A stretch of 64,000 nt of DNA from Streptomyces formicae (GCF_022647665.1 NZ_CP071872.1:6200001-6264000), one strand, 5' to 3'. Counted from the first letter of the stretch, positions 22,182 to 30,788 are shown. Notes: generated by a model not told the origin, from the letters alone. Numbers and translations are program-made.

Positions 22182-23861
22182 ATGACGCAGGAGCTCAGCA
22201 CCACCACCGCGCCCGGCACGACCACCGCGCCGCATCTCGCCCGGGAGACGGGGCGGCCGGGAGCGGACCCGGACTGGTGGCGCGACGCCGTCATCTACCA
22301 GGTGTACGTCCGCTCCTTCGCCGACAGTGACGGCGACGGCATCGGCGATCTGCGCGGCATCCGCGACCGGCTCCCCCATCTCGCCGCGCTCGGCGTGGAC
22401 GCGGTCTGGCTGACCCCCTTCTACGCGTCCCCGCAGGCCGACGGCGGCTACGACGTCTCCGACTACCGGGCGGTCGACCCCCTCTTCGGCGCGCTGTCCG
22501 ACGCCGACGACCTCGTCCGGGAGGCCCACCGGCTGGGCCTGCGGGTGATCGTCGACATCGTCCCGAACCACACCTCCGACCAGCACGCCTGGTTCCGCTC
22601 GGCGCTCGCCGGCGGCCCGGACGCTCCCGAGCGGGCGTACTACCACTTCCGCCCCGGCAAGGGCGCCGACGGCGAACTGCCCCCGAACGACTGGGAGTCG
22701 GTCTTCGGCGGCCCGGCCTGGACCCGCGTCGAGGATGGGGGCACCTCCCAGGGCGAAGCCTCTGGGGGACAGTGGTACCTGCACCTCTTCGCGCCCGAGC
22801 AGCCCGATCTCAACTGGGACCATCCGGCCGTGCACGAGGAGTTCGCCTCCGTGCTGCGCTTCTGGCTCGACCTCGGCGTGGACGGCTTCCGTATCGACGT
22901 GGCGCACGGCATGGTCAAGGCGGACGGGCTGCCCGACATCGGGCTGCGGGAGCAGGCCAAGATGATCGGCGCGCAGGTGCTGCCCTTCTTCGACCAGGAC
23001 GGGGTCCACGAGATCCACCGCTCCTGGCGCCGGCTGCTCGACGGGTACGAGGGCGCGCGCATCGGCGTCGCCGAGGCATGGGCGCCCAGCTCGGAGCGGC
23101 TGGCCCTGTACGTACGCCCGGACGAGATGCACCAGGCGTTCAACTTCCAGTTCCTGCGCTGCCCCTGGGACCCGGAGCGGATGCGGGAGGTCATCGACGC
23201 GTCCCTGGCCGCGACGGCCTCGGTGGGCGCGCCCACGACCTGGGTGCTCTCCAACCACGACGTCGTACGCCACCCGACCCGCTACGGCGACGGCCCGGCC
23301 GGTCTGCGGCGGGCGCGGGCGGCGACGTTGTTGATGCTGGCGTTGCCGGGGTCGGCGTATCTGTATCAGGGTGAGGAGCTGGGTCTGCCGGATGTGACGG
23401 ATCTGCCGGACGAGGTGCGGCAGGATCCGTCGTTCTTCCGTGCGGAGGGTCAGGACGGTTTCCGGGACGGGTGCCGGGTGCCGATCCCGTGGACGCGTGG
23501 GGGTGTGTCGTACGGTTTCGGGTCCGGTGGAAGCTGGCTGCCGCAGCCGGAGGTGTGGGCCGAGCTGAGCGTGGAGGCGCAGACCGGTGTTCCGGGCTCG
23601 ACGCTGGAGCTGTACCGGGCGGCGCTCGCGGTGCGTCGTGAACACCCCGGCCTCGGCGCGGGTGAGGCGGTGACCTGGCTCGACGCCCCCGACGGCGTCC
23701 TCGCCCTCGCCCGCGACCGCTTCATCTGCACGACGAACACGCGCGGCACGGAAGTGGAGCTGCCCGTGCCGGGCAGCGTGCTGCTGTCCTCCGCCACCCC
23801 CGAATTCACCGGCGGGACGGTCCGCCTTCCCGCCGACTCCAGCACCTGGTGGGCAATCTGA
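22182..23861 (+). CDS. aglA: GH13 alpha-glucosidase AglA
   Basis: A 559-aa cytoplasmic alpha-glucosidase, no signal peptide. The catalytic motifs are DIVPNH, FRIDVAHG (Asp nucleophile), IGVAEAWAP (Glu acid) and LSNHDVVRH. ATG 22182 follows AAGGGGAG; an upstream in-frame extension to 21840 would cross the operators and is rejected. About 185 codons in, a 33-bp palindromic repeat (22737-22769) is inserted in frame, adding GGTSQGEASGG between VED and QWYL where the paralog has only GE. The 3' third is nearly identical to the paralog at 17028-17458. malR follows after 25 bp. Confidence 0.9.
   Translation: MTQELSTTTAPGTTTAPHLARETGRPGADPDWWRDAVIYQVYVRSFADSDGDGIGDLRGIRDRLPHLAALGVDAVWLTPFYASPQADGGYDVSDYRAVDPLFGALSDADDLVREAHRLGLRVIVDIVPNHTSDQHAWFRSALAGGPDAPERAYYHFRPGKGADGELPPNDWESVFGGPAWTRVEDGGTSQGEASGGQWYLHLFAPEQPDLNWDHPAVHEEFASVLRFWLDLGVDGFRIDVAHGMVKADGLPDIGLREQAKMIGAQVLPFFDQDGVHEIHRSWRRLLDGYEGARIGVAEAWAPSSERLALYVRPDEMHQAFNFQFLRCPWDPERMREVIDASLAATASVGAPTTWVLSNHDVVRHPTRYGDGPAGLRRARAATLLMLALPGSAYLYQGEELGLPDVTDLPDEVRQDPSFFRAEGQDGFRDGCRVPIPWTRGGVSYGFGSGGSWLPQPEVWAELSVEAQTGVPGSTLELYRAALAVRREHPGLGAGEAVTWLDAPDGVLALARDRFICTTNTRGTEVELPVPGSVLLSSATPEFTGGTVRLPADSSTWWAI
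22737..22769. repeat. 36-bp-family palindromic repeat inserted in frame in aglA
   Basis: GGGGGCACCTCCCA, then GGGCGAAGCCTC, then TGGGGGA. It is the shortened (33 bp) member of a family whose other copies lie at 34090, 34142, 53576 and 59922. The paralogous gene lacks it, so it is an insertion; the length keeps the frame. Confidence 0.8.
23302..23732 (+). repeat. Inverted repeat arm 2: conversion tract in aglA
   Basis: A 431-bp partner of 17028-17458 in inverted orientation, three mismatches by eye (at the codons of QGEE, GGSW and TGVP). Identity breaks off abruptly at both ends, where the proteins become only moderately similar. Confidence 0.9.
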
Positions 23862-23873
23862 CATGCGACCGGT

Positions 23874-23879
23874 ACAGTC
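23874..23879 (+). promoter_or_regulatory. Possible -10 box giving a leaderless malR transcript
   Basis: TACAGT lies 7 bp before the ATG at 23887, the spacing expected when transcription begins at the start codon. No ribosome site precedes that ATG. Transcription from upstream aglA is also possible. Confidence 0.4.
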
Positions 23880-23886
23880 CAATCCC

Positions 23887-24915
23887 ATGACCGCACGGCT
23901 TGCCGACATCGCAGCCCAGGCGGGGGTCAGCGAGGCCACGGTCAGCCGAGTGCTCAACGGCAAGCCAGGCGTTGCCGCAGCCACCCGCGAATCGGTGCTC
24001 GCCGCCCTCGACGTCCTCGGCTACGAGCGCCCGGTCCGGCTGCGCAGGCGCAGCGCCGGACTGGTCGGGCTCATCACGCCCGAACTGGAGAACCCCATAT
24101 TCCCGGCCCTGGCCCAGGTCATCGGACAGGCGCTGACCCGCCAGGGCTACACACCCGTGCTGGCCACCCAGACCCCGGGCGGCTCCACGGAGGACGAGCT
24201 CACCGAAATGCTCGTGGACCGCGGGGTCTCAGGCATCATCTTCGTCTCAGGACTGCACGCCGACACGAGCGCCGACATGCAGCGCTACGAGAAGCTGCGC
24301 GCCCAGGGCGTGCCCTTCGTCCTCGTCGACGGCTTCTCGCCGCAGGTGCAGGCGCCGTTCATCTCCCCCGACGACCGCGCGGCCATGCGGCTCGCCGTGA
24401 CGCACCTCGTGGCGCTCGGCCACACGCGGATCGGCCTCGCGCTCGGCCCGAAGCGGTTCGTGCCCGTTCTGCGAAAAATAGAGGGATTCGTCAAGGTCAC
24501 CCGTGAACAGCTCGGCCTGAGCGACCAGGAGATCGAGGCGGAGCTGATCCAGCACTCCCTCTACACCCTGGAGGGCGGCCAGGCCGCTGCGTCCGCGCTG
24601 ATCGACCGCGGCTGCACCGCCGTGGTGTGCGCGAGCGACATGATGGCGCTCGGCGCCATCCGGGCGGCGCGGCAGCACGGGCTCGAAGTCCCCGACGACA
24701 TCTCGGTCGTCGGCTTCGACGACTCCCCGCTCATCGCCTTCACCGATCCCCCGCTGACGACGATCCGCAAGCCGGTGCCGGCGATGGGCCAGGCGGCCGT
24801 GCGCACGCTCCTGGAGGAGATCGGCGGGACGCCCGCGCCGCACAGCGAGTTCGTCTTCATGCCGGAGCTCGTCGTACGGGGCTCGACCGCCGCGGGGCCG
24901 GGGGTCGCACCCTAG
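23887..24915 (+). CDS. malR: Maltodextrin operon repressor MalR (LacI family)
   Basis: A 342-aa repressor, start ATG 23887 giving MTARLADIAAQAGVS; an upstream ATG at 23863 would add 8 residues. The HTH (residues 4-23) and hinge LRRRSAGLVGLITPELENP are followed by the sensor domain with TQTPGGSTEDEL, SGIIFVSGLHADTS, ALGAIRAARQHGLEVPDDIS and FVFMPELVVRGST. From family knowledge of S. coelicolor MalR it represses malEFG and starch genes, released by maltose or maltotriose. It sits beside aglA and across from malE, the classic arrangement. The stop TAG (24913-24915) lies inside a CTAGGGCC palindrome. Confidence 0.92.
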   Translation: MTARLADIAAQAGVSEATVSRVLNGKPGVAAATRESVLAALDVLGYERPVRLRRRSAGLVGLITPELENPIFPALAQVIGQALTRQGYTPVLATQTPGGSTEDELTEMLVDRGVSGIIFVSGLHADTSADMQRYEKLRAQGVPFVLVDGFSPQVQAPFISPDDRAAMRLAVTHLVALGHTRIGLALGPKRFVPVLRKIEGFVKVTREQLGLSDQEIEAELIQHSLYTLEGGQAAASALIDRGCTAVVCASDMMALGAIRAARQHGLEVPDDISVVGFDDSPLIAFTDPPLTTIRKPVPAMGQAAVRTLLEEIGGTPAPHSEFVFMPELVVRGSTAAGPGVAP

Positions 24916-24953
24916 GGCCAGGCCCTAGGGGGTGTCCGGCGGACACCCCCTAG
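24912..24953. terminator. Double palindrome after malR, terminator-like and related to MITE ends
   Basis: CTAGGGCC-A-GGCCCTAG (24912-24928) overlaps the malR stop. It runs into CTAGGGGGTGTCC-GGC-GGACACCCCCTAG (24925-24953, perfect 13-bp arms). The second palindrome equals two element ends (as at 34032 and 34268) joined head to head. It probably ends malR transcription. Confidence 0.65.
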
Positions 24954-25034
24954 TCCGTAAGGCGGACGGCATGGGGCGGGAACCCGCCCAGGGGATGATC
25001 GGACCAAGGCGCCTATCTGGCAGACTCTCTGCCT

Positions 25035-25937
25035 ATGGGTGAAGCGACCGTGAAGACTCTGGAAGGCCGGACGGCCACCCCGTCACCCAAAGTGACAGCG
25101 GACGGTCCGGCTCCGGAAGTCGCTCCAGCGGGAGTTCCGGCCGGGGGGCGGCTGCGCAGGCTGCGTGCGCCCCGGCGGCCGCGGATCTGGTTCGAGATCC
25201 TGCTCATCGCGGTCAGCTACTGGACGTACTCGCTCATCCGCAACGCCGTGCCGGAGCAGAAGGCGCAGGCCCTGCGCAACGCCGACTGGATCTGGCACGC
25301 GGAGAACGCCCTCGGCATCGCGGTCGAGCAGACGGTCAACCACGCCGTGAACTCGGTGACATGGCTGGTCATCTCGATGAACTACTACTACGCCACCCTG
25401 CACTTCCTGGTGACGATAGGCGTCCTCGTCTGGCTCTACCGCCGCCACCCCGGCCGCTACGCGGCGGCCCGCCTCGTCATCTTCGCGACGACGGGCGTCG
25501 CGCTCGTCGGCTACTACCTGTACCCGCTGGCACCGCCGCGCCTGATGAACGGCCAGGACTTCATCGACACGGTGCTCGTGCACCACACCTGGGGCTCGAT
25601 GGCCTCGGGCAACCTGAAGAACATGTCGAACCAGTACGCGGCGATGCCGTCGATGCACATCGGCTGGTCGCTGTGGTGCGGCCTCATCATCTTCGCGCTG
25701 GCGTCGGCGCCGTGGGCGAAGATCCTCGGCCTGCTGTACCCGGCCCTGACCCTCATAGTCATCGTGGCCACGGCCAACCACTTCTGGCTGGACGCGGTGG
25801 GCGGGCTGCTGTGCCTCGCGTTCGGGTACGGAGTCTCGTACGTCTGGTACGGCGCGCTGCCGCACCGCCTGGCGCGGGTACCGGTGCCCGTCCCGGTCCC
25901 GGCGGGCCCGGTGAACCTGAACGCGGCACGGCAGTGA
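25035..25937 (+). CDS. PAP2-superfamily membrane phosphatase / inositol phosphotransferase-like
   Basis: A 300-aa multi-span membrane protein. A 50-residue polar N-terminus is followed by ILLIAVSYWTYSLIRN and about five more spans. The PAP2_3-type active-site motifs are PLAPPRLMNG, MPSMHIGWSLWCG (catalytic His in SMH) and VATANHFWLDAVGG (second His and Asp). Such proteins act on lipid phosphates or transfer inositol phosphate; which applies here is unclear. It stands alone, 119 bp after malR. Confidence 0.82.
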   Translation: MGEATVKTLEGRTATPSPKVTADGPAPEVAPAGVPAGGRLRRLRAPRRPRIWFEILLIAVSYWTYSLIRNAVPEQKAQALRNADWIWHAENALGIAVEQTVNHAVNSVTWLVISMNYYYATLHFLVTIGVLVWLYRRHPGRYAAARLVIFATTGVALVGYYLYPLAPPRLMNGQDFIDTVLVHHTWGSMASGNLKNMSNQYAAMPSMHIGWSLWCGLIIFALASAPWAKILGLLYPALTLIVIVATANHFWLDAVGGLLCLAFGYGVSYVWYGALPHRLARVPVPVPVPAGPVNLNAARQ

Positions 25938-26077
25938 GCTGACGCCAGGGCGGCGCCGGGGCGTACGTGGTGACGCCCCGTAACCGGTCACGGTGACGAC
26001 TCCACCGCCCCTCGCCGGAGCCGGCCGCGGCTCTGGGAAGATGCCGGGAGCGAGCCGACCGAGCACCGGGAGACCCA

Positions 26078-26377
26078 GTGATCCGTGACCGCTGCAACGT
26101 GCGCGAAGTCCCCCACACGGACGGCCCCACTCCGCTGAGCGCGGAAGAGGAACAGCGGTGCCGTTCCGCCTTCTTCTCCCACATCGGCAACGAGATCGCC
26201 GCCAAGGGCTGGGCCCGCTTCCCCGCGTACACCCCGGAGGAACGCAGGCGCCTCCACGACGTCGGGCGGGCGCTGAGCGAGTACTGGGGCCGCCCGGTCA
26301 GGGTCGAGGCGGAGGACGTCTGCGCCGTACTCTTCACGCTCGAAGATGCCGCACTTGCGTCCGGGCCGGGCGCGTAG
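26078..26377 (+). CDS. Small hypothetical protein
   Basis: A 99-aa acidic helical protein (LSAEEEQRCRSAFFSHIGNE, YTPEERRRLHDVGRALSEYW, VCAVLFTLEDA). GTG start 26078 has CCGGGAG six bases upstream. I do not recognise the family. The sequence right after its stop still looks coding in other frames, so it may be the front part of a broken longer gene or pair of genes. Confidence 0.5.
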   Translation: MIRDRCNVREVPHTDGPTPLSAEEEQRCRSAFFSHIGNEIAAKGWARFPAYTPEERRRLHDVGRALSEYWGRPVRVEAEDVCAVLFTLEDAALASGPGA

Positions 26378-26380
26378 GCA

Positions 26381-26546
26381 CCGAAATCGTCGGCGGACTC
26401 GTCGAGGAGCACCGCCCCGTACTGGGCCGTGCCCGGGCCGTCTACGCCGGGGACGTGCCGGAACGCTGGGACGATCTGTCGCCGCGTGTCCGCCCGTGCG
26501 CGGATTACCTGGTCCCGTCATCGACGGGCTCGGCGCAGAGCGCTAG
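26381..26546 (+). pseudogene. Coding-like remnant with internal frameshift
   Basis: One frame reads GTEIVGGLVEEHRPVLGRA, VYAGDVPERWDDLSPRVRP and ADYLVP. A second frame then continues as VIDGLGAER and TAG (26544-26546). Adding one C near 26515 would join them. No start codon with a ribosome site is clear. The end uses the same CTAG as the stop of the convergent gene. It looks like the back half of a small gene, perhaps related to the 99-aa protein before it. Confidence 0.35.
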
Positions 26547-27280
26547 GGGGTGCCCGGTGACTCCGGAGGGGCGACCAGGTCGCCGGACTGATCCGCCCGC
26601 CGGAGCGCCTCGGCGACGAATCCGCCGGACCTCAGCTCCTCGACGAGCTCCCGCAGGAAGCGGACGGTCTCCGGCCGCCGGGTCCTGGTCGTGCCCACCG
26701 CCTGCCGGATCTCCATGAACCGGCCCTCGATCAGCCGCACTTCGGGACGCGCTGCGACGAACGCGGCCATCGGCTGCCGGATCCCGGCCGCGACCTCCAG
26801 CCCCTCGGTGCGGAACGCGTCGACCCCCTCCTCCCCGCGCACCACGGTCGCGTGCCGCAGCGTGCGGGAGAGGAAGAGGTCGTACGCGGAGCCGCGCTTC
26901 ACACCGATGCGCACACCGGGCCGGTCGACGTCGGCGACCGCGGAGATGTCCGAGTCGCGAGGGACGGCGTACACCCCCTCGATCACGACGTACGGCGCGG
27001 TGAAAGCGACCTCGGCCGCGCGCGCGGGCTCGACCGCCAGGAAGCAGATGTCGGCCCGGCCCTCCGCCATCGCCTCGTACGACTTGCGCGCCGCGTCGAA
27101 GCAGACGAACTCCACCGGCACGCCCAGCCGTGCACCGACCTCCCGCGCGATGTCGACCGTCACCCCGCCCGGCGCGGACGGCGTGCCCTGGGCCAGGACC
27201 GGGTTCCCCAGGTTGATCGAGGCCCGCAGTGTGCCGGTGGGCGCCAGGTCCTCGGTGACGGCAGCAGTCGTGATCCCCAT
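26543..27280 (-). CDS. Orphan amino-acid-type solute-binding protein without signal peptide
   Basis: A 245-aa SBP_bac_3-fold protein: LRASINLGNPVLAQ, VTVDIAREVGARLGVPVEFV, SYEAMAEGRADICFLAVEPARAAEVAFTAPY (split: EGRADICFLAVEP, VAFTAPYV) and later RFLRELVEELRSGGFVAEALRR. Members normally carry an export signal and work with an ABC permease. Here the protein starts MGITTAAVTEDLAPTG, has no signal or lipobox, and no transporter genes adjoin. It may be cytoplasmic, perhaps a sensor. It ends in Gly-Thr-Pro-TAG read from the sequence CCGGGCACCCCCTAG, which resembles the MITE end. Confidence 0.75.
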   Translation of the reverse strand: MGITTAAVTEDLAPTGTLRASINLGNPVLAQGTPSAPGGVTVDIAREVGARLGVPVEFVCFDAARKSYEAMAEGRADICFLAVEPARAAEVAFTAPYVVIEGVYAVPRDSDISAVADVDRPGVRIGVKRGSAYDLFLSRTLRHATVVRGEEGVDAFRTEGLEVAAGIRQPMAAFVAARPEVRLIEGRFMEIRQAVGTTRTRRPETVRFLRELVEELRSGGFVAEALRRADQSGDLVAPPESPGTP

Positions 27281-27295
27281 GGCGCGGAGTGTAGA

Positions 27296-27667
27296 TCACC
27301 TCATGTCGGTGGTCCGCTCCACCGGGATCCACAGCTCCGCCTCCGCTTCCGCCCCGCCCGGCGCCACCCGGGCCCGCAGGATCTCCGGTCCCGGCCTGCT
27401 GCGGTACGGGTTGGACGGGAACCACTGGGTGAACACGTCCCGCCACAGGTACTGGAGCGCCTCCGGGAAGCGGCCCGAGCTCTCGAAGACCGCCCACATG
27501 CCCGCGGGCACCGCGAGGCTGTCCAGGCCCTCCGGTACGTCGGCGCCGGTCGCCACCCCGTGGTAGTAGTCGAGTTCGGTGCCCTCCGCGCGGCCGGCGT
27601 CGAGGTCGGTGCTGACCCCGACGATTCCGCGCGGTTCCTGGTCACTCCGGTTCCTTCCCTTTGACAC
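27296..27667 (-). CDS. GyrI-like effector-binding domain protein, apparently short
   Basis: A 123-aa protein matching the back part of GyrI-like / AraC effector-binding domains: IVGVSTDLD, ELDYYHGVATGADVPEGLDSL (split: LDYYHGVATG, VPEGLDSLAVPAGMWAVFES), LQYLWRDVFTQWFPSNPYRS and ELWIPVERT. The first 50-70 residues expected for the full domain are missing; it begins MSKGRNRSDQEPRG. It may be a 5'-truncated regulator or a minimal drug/peptide-binding protein. It starts 133 bp downstream of glnE on the same strand. Confidence 0.6.
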   Translation of the reverse strand: MSKGRNRSDQEPRGIVGVSTDLDAGRAEGTELDYYHGVATGADVPEGLDSLAVPAGMWAVFESSGRFPEALQYLWRDVFTQWFPSNPYRSRPGPEILRARVAPGGAEAEAELWIPVERTTDMR

Positions 27668-27743
27668 CGTTCACGCTAGGGAAGCGCCGCCTGGCCGGAT
27701 CCGACATCCTGTGCCCGCTTCTGTCGGGTGGGCGAGGGCGTCA

Positions 27744-27796
27744 GGTGGTCAGGCTCCCTCGGGTGGTCAGGCTCCCTCGGGTGGTCAGGCCGTCGG
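27744..27796. repeat. 18-bp tandem repeat downstream of glnE
   Basis: GGTGGTCAGGCTCCCTCG at 27744-27761 and 27762-27779, then a degenerate third copy from 27780. It fills most of the 133-bp gap between the glnE stop and the next gene. Confidence 0.8.
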
Positions 27797-27800
27797 GCGG

Positions 27801-30788
27801 TCAGGCACCGTAGAAGAGCTCCTCCACCACGGCCCGGGCCCGCCGTGTCGTCCTGCGGTAGTCGTCGAGCATGGCCCCCACGTGGCCCGCCTCATACCCC
27901 AAGTACCGCCCCAGCGCGCCCAGTTCGCGGGAGTCCGACGGGAAGGTGTCGCCCGGCCGGCCGCGCACCAGCATCACGCCGTTGCGGACACGGCTCGCGA
28001 GGACCCAGGCGTCGTCGAGGGTCTGGGCGTCCTCCGTGGACAGCAGCCCCGCGGCGTGCGCGGCGGCGAGGGCCTCGCGGGTGCGGGTCGTGCGCAGGCC
28101 GGGCTCGGACCAGCCGTGGCGCATCTGGAGGAGCTGGACCGTCCATTCGACGTCGCTGAGGCCGCCGCGGCCCAGCTTGGTGTGGAGGGTCGGGTCGGCG
28201 CCGCGCGGCAGGCGTTCGGACTCCATGCGGGCCTTGAGACGGCGGATCTCGCGGACCGCCTCGTCGCCGAGGCCCTCGGCCGGATAGCGCAGCGTATCGA
28301 TCAGTTCGACGAAGCGCGCGCCCAGGTCGGTGTCGCCCGCCATCGGTTCGGCACGCAGCAGGGCCTGGCTCTCCCACACCAGCGACCAGCGCCGGTAGTA
28401 CGCGCCGTACGAGGCGAGCGTGCGCACCAGCGGGCCGCTCTTGCCCTCCGGGCGCAGGTCGGCGTCGATGAGCAGCGGCGGGTCGGAGGTGGGGACCTGG
28501 AGCAGGCGGCGCATCTCGGCGACGACGGTGTTCGCGGCCTGCGCGGCCTCGTGTTCGTCGACGCCGTCGCGCGGCTCGTGGACGAAGAGGACATCGGCGT
28601 CGGAGCCGTACGACAGCTCGTGGCCGCCGAAGCGGCCCATGCCGATGACGGCGAACCGGGTGGGGAGCTCGTCGCCCCACTTCTCCCGTACGACGGCACG
28701 CAGCGCGCCCGCGATGGTCGCCGCGTTGAGGTCGGTGACGGCGTTGCCGACGCGGTCGACGAGTGCGCCGGGGTCCTGTTCGGCGGGGCTCTCCTCGGTG
28801 CCGTACGAGCCGATCAGATCGGCCGCGGCGGTGCGGAACAGCTCGCGCCGCCGCACCCCGCGGGCGGCCGCGACCGCCGCCTCCGCGCCGGCCGCGCGGC
28901 CGACCGCGGCCAGCACCTCCTGCTCCAGGTGGTCCCGGCCGCGCGGCCGCAGGCCCTCCGGGTCGCCGAGCAGGGCGACCGCCTCGGGTGCACGCAGCAG
29001 CAGGTCGGGGGCGAGGCGGCCGGCGGACAGGACGCGGGCGAGGTTCTCCGCGGCCGCGCCCTCGTCGCGCAGCAGCCGCAGGTACCAGGGGGTCTTGCCG
29101 AGCGCGTCCGACACCTTGCGGAAGCCGAGCAGACCGGCGTCCGGGTCGGCCGAGTCCGCGAACCAGCCCAGCAGCACCGGCAGCAGGGTCCGCTGGATCG
29201 CCGCCTTGCGCGAGACGCCGGACGACAGGGCCTCCAGATGGCGCAGCGCGGCGGCCGGGTCGCCGTACCCGAGCGCTTCGAGCCGCTGCCCGGCGGCCTG
29301 GGTGCTCAGCCGGATCTCGCCGGGCGCGAGCTGCGCGACGGCGTCCAGCAGCGGCCGGTAGAAGAGCTTCTCGTGCAGCCGCCGTACGACGGAGGCGTGC
29401 CGCCGCCACTCCTTGTTCAGCTCGGCGACCGGGTCGGTGCGCAGCCCGAGCGAGCGCCCGAGACGGCGCAGGTCCTCCTCGCCCTCCGGGACGAGATGGG
29501 TGCGGCGCAGCCGGTGCAGCTGGATGCGGTGCTCCATCGCGCGCAGGAAGCGGTAGGCGTCGTCGAGCTGGCCGGCGTCCATGCGGCCCACGTAGCCGCC
29601 GGCCGCGAGCGCCTTCAGCGCGTCGAGGGTGGTGCCGCTGCGCAGCGTCGCGTCGCTGCGGCCGTGCACCAACTGGAGGAGCTGGACGGCGAACTCGACG
29701 TCCCGCAGCCCGCCCGGGCCGAGCTTCAGCTCGCGCTCTATCCGGTCGACGGGGATGTTGTCGACGACGCGGCGGCGCATCTTCTGCACGTCGGGGACGA
29801 AGTTCTCGCGCTCCGCGGCCTGCCAGACGAGCGGCGACACGGCCTCGATGTACTCGGCGCCGAGCTCGGGGTCGCCGGCCACCGCCCGTGCCTTGAGCAG
29901 GGCCTGGAACTCCCAGGTCTTCGCCCACCGCTGGTAGTACGCGAGATGGCTGGTGAGGGTGCGGACGAGCGGGCCGTTGCGGCCCTCGGGGCGCAGATTG
30001 GCGTCGACGGGCCAGATCGTGCCCTCGACGGTGGTCTCCGAGCAGATGCGCATGAGGTGCGAGGCGAGCCGGGTCGCGGCCTTCAGCGCGGTGGGCTCGT
30101 CGGCCCCTTCGACGGGCTCGCCCACGAAGATGACGTCGACGTCGGAGACGTAGTTGAGCTCGTGGCCGCCGCACTTGCCCATCGCGATCACCGCGAGCCG
30201 GCACACGGCGGCGTCCTCGGGTGCGGCGGTACGGGCGATGGCGAGGGCCGCGCGCAGGGTCGCCGTGGCGAGGTCGGCGAGCTCGGCGGCGGTCTGGGCG
30301 ACGTCGGTGGTCCCGCAGACGTCGCGGGCCGCTATGGACAGCAGACAGCGCCGGTAGGCGACGCGCAGCGACACCGGGTCGGTGGCCTCGGCGAGCCCGC
30401 GCTCGAACTCCTCCACGCCCGGGTGGAGGTCGGTCGCCTCGTACATCACGAGCGCCTGCCAGTCGCGCGGGTGCCGGGCGAGGTGGTCGCCGAGCGCCTC
30501 GGACGCGCCGAGCACCCCGAGCAGCCGGTCGCGCAGCGGCTTCGCGGAGATCAGCGTGTCGAGCAGGACCTGCCGCTCCTCGGGCGGCTGCGCCTCGACG
30601 AGCCGTACGAGCCCGCGCAGGGCCAGGTCGGGGTCGGCGGTGGCACCCAGTGCGTCGAGGAGGACGGAGTCGGTGCGTACGGGGGCCATCTCGGGCAGTT
30701 CGAGGAACCGTTCGGCGACGGCGGGGTGGGTGAATCCGTGCCGCAGCAAACGGGTGAACGTACTGCTTCTGCGCCCCGGCACCGTCAT
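27801..30788 (-). CDS. glnE: Bifunctional glutamine synthetase adenylyltransferase/removase GlnE
   Basis: A 995-aa cytoplasmic enzyme that adds and removes AMP on glutamine synthetase I according to nitrogen status. It has the expected two nucleotidyltransferase domains: N-terminal removase with AMGKCGGHELNYVSDVDVIFV (about 205-225; core NYVSDVDVIF) and C-terminal adenylylase with GMGRFGGHELSYGSDADVLF (about 715-734). Helical GlnE domains with LRDVEFAVQLLQLVHG and LSDVEWTVQLLQMRHG lie after each. Length is normal for actinobacteria. Convergent-free neighbourhood; a glnA2-type glutamine synthetase-like gene follows at 32.1 kb. Start 30788 gives MTVPGRRSST. Confidence 0.97.
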   Translation of the reverse strand: MTVPGRRSSTFTRLLRHGFTHPAVAERFLELPEMAPVRTDSVLLDALGATADPDLALRGLVRLVEAQPPEERQVLLDTLISAKPLRDRLLGVLGASEALGDHLARHPRDWQALVMYEATDLHPGVEEFERGLAEATDPVSLRVAYRRCLLSIAARDVCGTTDVAQTAAELADLATATLRAALAIARTAAPEDAAVCRLAVIAMGKCGGHELNYVSDVDVIFVGEPVEGADEPTALKAATRLASHLMRICSETTVEGTIWPVDANLRPEGRNGPLVRTLTSHLAYYQRWAKTWEFQALLKARAVAGDPELGAEYIEAVSPLVWQAAERENFVPDVQKMRRRVVDNIPVDRIERELKLGPGGLRDVEFAVQLLQLVHGRSDATLRSGTTLDALKALAAGGYVGRMDAGQLDDAYRFLRAMEHRIQLHRLRRTHLVPEGEEDLRRLGRSLGLRTDPVAELNKEWRRHASVVRRLHEKLFYRPLLDAVAQLAPGEIRLSTQAAGQRLEALGYGDPAAALRHLEALSSGVSRKAAIQRTLLPVLLGWFADSADPDAGLLGFRKVSDALGKTPWYLRLLRDEGAAAENLARVLSAGRLAPDLLLRAPEAVALLGDPEGLRPRGRDHLEQEVLAAVGRAAGAEAAVAAARGVRRRELFRTAAADLIGSYGTEESPAEQDPGALVDRVGNAVTDLNAATIAGALRAVVREKWGDELPTRFAVIGMGRFGGHELSYGSDADVLFVHEPRDGVDEHEAAQAANTVVAEMRRLLQVPTSDPPLLIDADLRPEGKSGPLVRTLASYGAYYRRWSLVWESQALLRAEPMAGDTDLGARFVELIDTLRYPAEGLGDEAVREIRRLKARMESERLPRGADPTLHTKLGRGGLSDVEWTVQLLQMRHGWSEPGLRTTRTREALAAAHAAGLLSTEDAQTLDDAWVLASRVRNGVMLVRGRPGDTFPSDSRELGALGRYLGYEAGHVGAMLDDYRRTTRRARAVVEELFYGA

